In this document: positions 60,725-64,000 of the stretch, in pieces
Layout of the letters: every line of letters starts with the position of its first letter
Numbering within the stretch: the stretch's first letter is position 1
From: Auanema rhodensis
Taxonomy: Eukaryota; Nematoda; Chromadorea; Rhabditida; Rhabditidae
Direction: 5' to 3'
NCBI GenBank assembly: GCA_964057225.1
Contig: OZ059898.1
Span: 2,232,001 to 2,296,000, forward strand
DNA length: 64,000 bases
Translations under genes and position numbers: made by a program
The notes under the pieces: generated by a model
The model's input: the letters and a program-made list of their open reading frames with translations, nothing else
Database searches by the model: none
What the model was told of the DNA's origin: nothing

Positions 60725-62830
60725 CAATGTAGTATAGTGCATTCGATGCGGATTTTTAAGCTGCGTCGATCTGTGTTATCAGATTGGCGCTAGCTTAAAA
60801 ATGCACCGAGATATCAACTGATATAAGTTCACACTTATATCCTCGATTTTCACCCTGAAGAATTAATTTTTTTGTTGAATAACATTGTCCATCGCCTTTG
60901 CCTTAAAAAAAGGAATCTAAAAACATCTACTTTTTGCTAAATTATTTTGAAATTTTTCGAAAAAATTTTTGTCAAAATGTTTTTGGAAGCAATGTTGAGT
61001 GTACATGGAAACTCAACATACACTAATGCATCATTTTTCAAACGATCATAACTAATTTTTGTATTAAGCGTTTCTCAATGTAGTATAGTGCATTCGATGC
61101 GGATTTTTAAGCTGCGTCGATCTGTGTTATCAGATTTGCGCTAGCTTAAAAATGCACCGAGATATCAACTGATATAAGTTCACACTTATATCCTCGATTT
61201 TCACCCTGAAGAATTAATTTTTTCGTTGAATAACATTGTCCATCGTCTTTGCCTTGAAAAATGGAATCTAAAAACATCTACTTTTTGCTAAATTATTTTG
61301 AAATTTTTCGAAAAAATTTTTGTCAAAATGTTTTTGGAAGCAATGTTGAGTGTACATGGAAACTCAACATACACTAATGCATCATTTTTCAAACGATCAT
61401 AACTAATTTTTGTATTAAGCGTTTCTCAATGTAGTATAGTGCATTCGATGCGGATTTTTAAGCTGCGTCGATCTGTGTTATCAGATTTGCGCTAGCTTAA
61501 AAATGCACCGAGATATCAACTGATATAAGTTCACACTTATATCCTCGATTTTCACCCTGAAGAATTAATTTTTTCGTTGAATAACATTGTCCATCGTCTT
61601 TGCCTTGAAAAATGGAATCTAAAAACATCTACTTTTTGCTAAATTATTTTGAAATTTTTCGAAAAAATTTTTGTCAAAATGTTTTTGGAAGCAATGTTGA
61701 GTGTACATGGAAACTCAACATACACTAATGCATCATTTTTCAAACGATCATAACTAATTTTTGTATTAAGCGTTTCTCAATGTAGTATAGTGCATTCGAT
61801 GCGGATTTTTAAGCTGCGTCGATCTGTGTTATCAGATTTGCGCTAGCTTAAAAATGCACCGAGATATCAACTGATATAAGTTCACACTTATATCCTCGAT
61901 TTTGACCCTGAAGAATTAATTTTTTCGTTGAATATAATTGTCCATCGTCTTTGCCTTGAAAAAAGGAATCTAAAAACATCTACTTTTTGCTAAATTATTT
62001 TGAAATTTTTCGAAAAAATTTTTGTCAAAATGTTTTTGGAAGCAATGTTGAGTGTACATGGAAACTCAACATACACTAATGCATCATTTTTCAAACGATC
62101 ATAACTAATTTTTGTATTAAGCGTTTCTCAATGTAGTATAGTGCATTCGATGCGGATTTTTAAGCTGCGTCGATCTGTGTTATCAGATTTGCGCTAGCTT
62201 AAAAATGCACCGAGATATCAACTGATATAAGTTCACACTTATATCCTCGATTTTCACCCTGAAGAATTAATTTTTTCGTTGAATAACATTGTCCATCGTC
62301 TTTGCCTTGAAAAAAGGAATCTAAAAACATCTACTTTTTGCTAAATTATCTTGAAATTTTTCGAAAAAATTTTTGTCAAAATGTTTTTGGAAGCAATGTT
62401 GAGTGTACATGGAAACTCAACATACACTAATGCATCATTTTTCAAACGATCATAACTAATTTTTGTATTAAGCGTTTCTCAATGTAGTATAGTGCATTCG
62501 ATGCGGATTTTTAAGCTGCGTCGATCTGTGTTATCAGATTTGCGCTAGCTTAAAAATGCACCGAGATATCAACTGATATAAGTTCACACTTATATCCTCG
62601 ATTTTCACCCTGAAGATTTAATTTTTTCGTTGAATAACATTGTCCATCGTCTTTGCCTTGAAAAATGGAATCTAAAAACATCTACTTTTTGCTAAATTAT
62701 TTTGAAATTTTTCGAAAAAATTTTTGTCAAAATGTTTTTGGAAGCAATGTTGAGTGTACATGGAAACTCAACATACACTAATGCATCATTTTTCAAACGA
62801 TCATAACTAAATTTTGTATTAAGCGTTTCT
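60725..62830 (+). repeat. 6-monomer unit, diverging copy (M174-M179)
   Basis: It begins like the 8-monomer unit: t62g type, two GAATT/t187, c127g, plain. Then the GAATT/t187 and c127g/a342g steps are absent and M179 is t138/t187. Private changes rise: GAATATAATTG in M177, TTATCTTG in M178 and CTAAATTTTG in M179. Confidence 0.82.
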
Positions 62831-63883
62831 CAATGTAGTATAGTGCATTCGATGCGGATTTTTAAGCTGCGTCGATCTGTGTTATCAGATTTGCGCTAGC
62901 TTAAAAATGCACCGAGATATCAACTGATATAAGTTCACACTTATATCCTCGATTTTCACCCTGAAGAATTAATTTTTTTGTTGAATAACATTGTCCATCG
63001 CCTTTGCCTTGAAAAAAGGAATCTAAAAACATCTACTTTTTGCTAAATTATTTTGAAATTTTTCGAAAAAATTTTTGTCAAAATGTTTTTGGAAGCAATG
63101 TTGAGTGTACATGGAAACTCAACATACACTAATGCATCATTTTTCAAACGATCATAACTAATTTTTGTATTAAGCGTTTCTCAATGTAGTATAGTGCATT
63201 CGATGCGGATTTTTAAGCTGCGTCGATCTGTGTTATCAGATTTGCGCTAGCTTAAAAATGCACCGAGATATCAACTGATATAAGTTCACACTTATATCCT
63301 CGATTTTCACCCTGAAGAATTAATTTTTTCGTTGAATAACATTGTCCATCGTCTTTGCCTTGAAAAAAGGAATCTAAAAACATCTACTTTTTGCTAAATT
63401 ATTTTGAAATTTTTCGAAAAAATTTTTGTCAAAATGTTTTTGGAAGCAATGTTGAGTGTACATGGAAACTCAACATACACTAATGCATCATTTTTCAAAC
63501 GATCATAACTAATTTTTGTATTAAGCGTTTCTCAATGTAGTATAGTGCATTCGATGCGGATTTTTAAGCTGCGTCGATCTGTGTTATCAGATTTGCGCTA
63601 GCTTAAAAATGCACCGAGATATCAACTGATATAAGTTCACACTTATATCCTCGATTTTGACCCTGAAGAATTAATTTTTTCGTTGAATAACATTGTCCAT
63701 CGTCTTTGCCTTGAAAAAAGGAATCTAAAAACATCTACTTTTTGCTAAATTATTTTGAAATTTTTCGAAAAAATTTTTGTCAAAATGTTTTTGGAAGCAA
63801 TGTTGAGTGTACATGGAAACTCAACATACACTAATGCATCATTTTTCAAACGATCATAACTAATTTTTGTATTAAGCGTTTCT
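62831..63883 (+). repeat. Monomers M180-M182
   Basis: M180 has T149 and CATCGCC but normal GATTTGCGC and GCCTTGAAAA, so it looks like a recombinant or ancestor of the t62g type. M181 is plain and M182 carries c127g. Confidence 0.88.
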
Positions 63884-64000
63884 CAATGTAGTATAGTGCA
63901 TTCGATGCGGATTTTTAAGCTGCGTCGATCTGTGTTATCAGATTTGCGCTAGCTTAAAAATGCACCGAGATATCAACTGATATATGTTCACACTTATATC
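63884..64000 (+). repeat. Partial monomer cut by the window edge (m1-117)
   Basis: The first 117 bases of a further copy; the array continues to the right. It carries a102t without t111a in the m96-117 hairpin (GATATATGT against ACTTATATC), the type otherwise seen only in M41 and M47. Confidence 0.97.

Larger units (their letters stand above)
1..64000 (+). repeat. 351-bp satellite DNA array, 182 full copies plus a partial
   Basis: The same AT-rich unit repeats head to tail from the first base to the last. Starts of the motif caatgtagtatag fall on a 351-bp lattice (1, 352, 703, 1054 ...), shifted by one base after 20891. Most copies differ from the consensus at only about 0 to 7 positions, nearly all of them substitutions shared with other copies. 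No stretch lies outside the array, so there are no genes, RNA genes, transposons, promoters or terminators to place, and all frames carry stops in every ordinary copy. Both edges lie inside the array, so its true length exceeds 64 kb. Sequence-level homogenisation of this kind is typical of unequal exchange and gene conversion in eukaryotic heterochromatin. A centromeric or pericentromeric position is inference; no centromere-specific sequence proves it. I do not recognise the family by name. Confidence 0.99.

Noticed and set aside
1-64000. CRISPR array
   Set aside because: There are no short repeats separated by unique spacers. The entire 351-bp unit is repeated, and there are no cas genes.
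1-64000. Transposon ends, long terminal repeats or target-site duplications inside the array
   Set aside because: The 351-bp lattice is unbroken and no foreign sequence or flanking duplication was found.
1-64000. tRNA, rRNA or other classical RNA genes
   Set aside because: No cloverleaf, A/B box pair or rRNA-like conserved segment is present. The dyads do not match any RNA family I recognise.
1-64000. Telomeric or simple-sequence repeat
   Set aside because: No short motif such as TTAGG repeats in tandem. The only repeat unit is 351 bp and its multiples.

Overview
The whole 64-kb window is one uninterrupted tandem array of a single 351-bp satellite DNA monomer. There is no flanking DNA, transposon, gene or RNA gene. 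Phasing the monomer to the motif caatgtagtatag at base 1 gives 182 complete head-to-tail copies, all in one orientation, plus a 117-bp partial copy that runs off the right edge. The array also begins at base 1, so it continues beyond both ends. Copies are called M1 to M182 here. Mn starts at 351(n-1)+1 for n up to 60 and at 351(n-1)+2 from n=61, because a single one-base insertion in M60 is the only length change I found. Monomer-internal positions are written m1 to m351.

Organism: eukaryotic nuclear heterochromatin, probably pericentromeric or centromeric. The monomer is about 31% GC (56 C and 53 G in M1). CpG is not depleted: 11-12 per monomer against about 8.5 expected. This argues against a heavily methylated vertebrate or plant satellite and fits an arthropod such as a beetle or hymenopteran, but the species cannot be named from sequence. 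351 bp is about two nucleosome repeats.

Layout, judged from shared substitutions. M1-M20 (1-7020) carry c91a/t132a and c108a types and 4/5-monomer units. M21-M38 (7021-13338) are near consensus and include a ten-monomer block (9127-12636) colinear with 32996-36856. M39-M67 (13339-23518) are mixed, with adjacent duplicated monomers and a 10-monomer-spaced duplication. M68-M99 (23519-34750) form a 12- then 11-monomer higher-order repeat. M100-M113 (34751-39664) form an 8/6-monomer unit. M114-M128 (39665-44929) contain a 7-monomer (2457-bp) duplication. M129-M134 contain a dimeric 702-bp unit. M135-M182 (47036-63883) form a 6-monomer-based repeat with 4-, 5- and 8-monomer derivatives.

Each monomer has three inverted repeats: a 59-bp composite dyad (m23-81), a tight hairpin (m96-117) and a wider one (m268-295). 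Substitutions in the first fall almost only at unpaired positions, and the second shows a compensatory double change. These, with the nested higher-order structure and the near-absence of indels, are the most interesting signals. They suggest selection or a fold-dependent process on the DNA or a transcript, though concerted evolution alone may explain part of it. The only long open frames are chance products of lost stop codons and are not annotated as genes.
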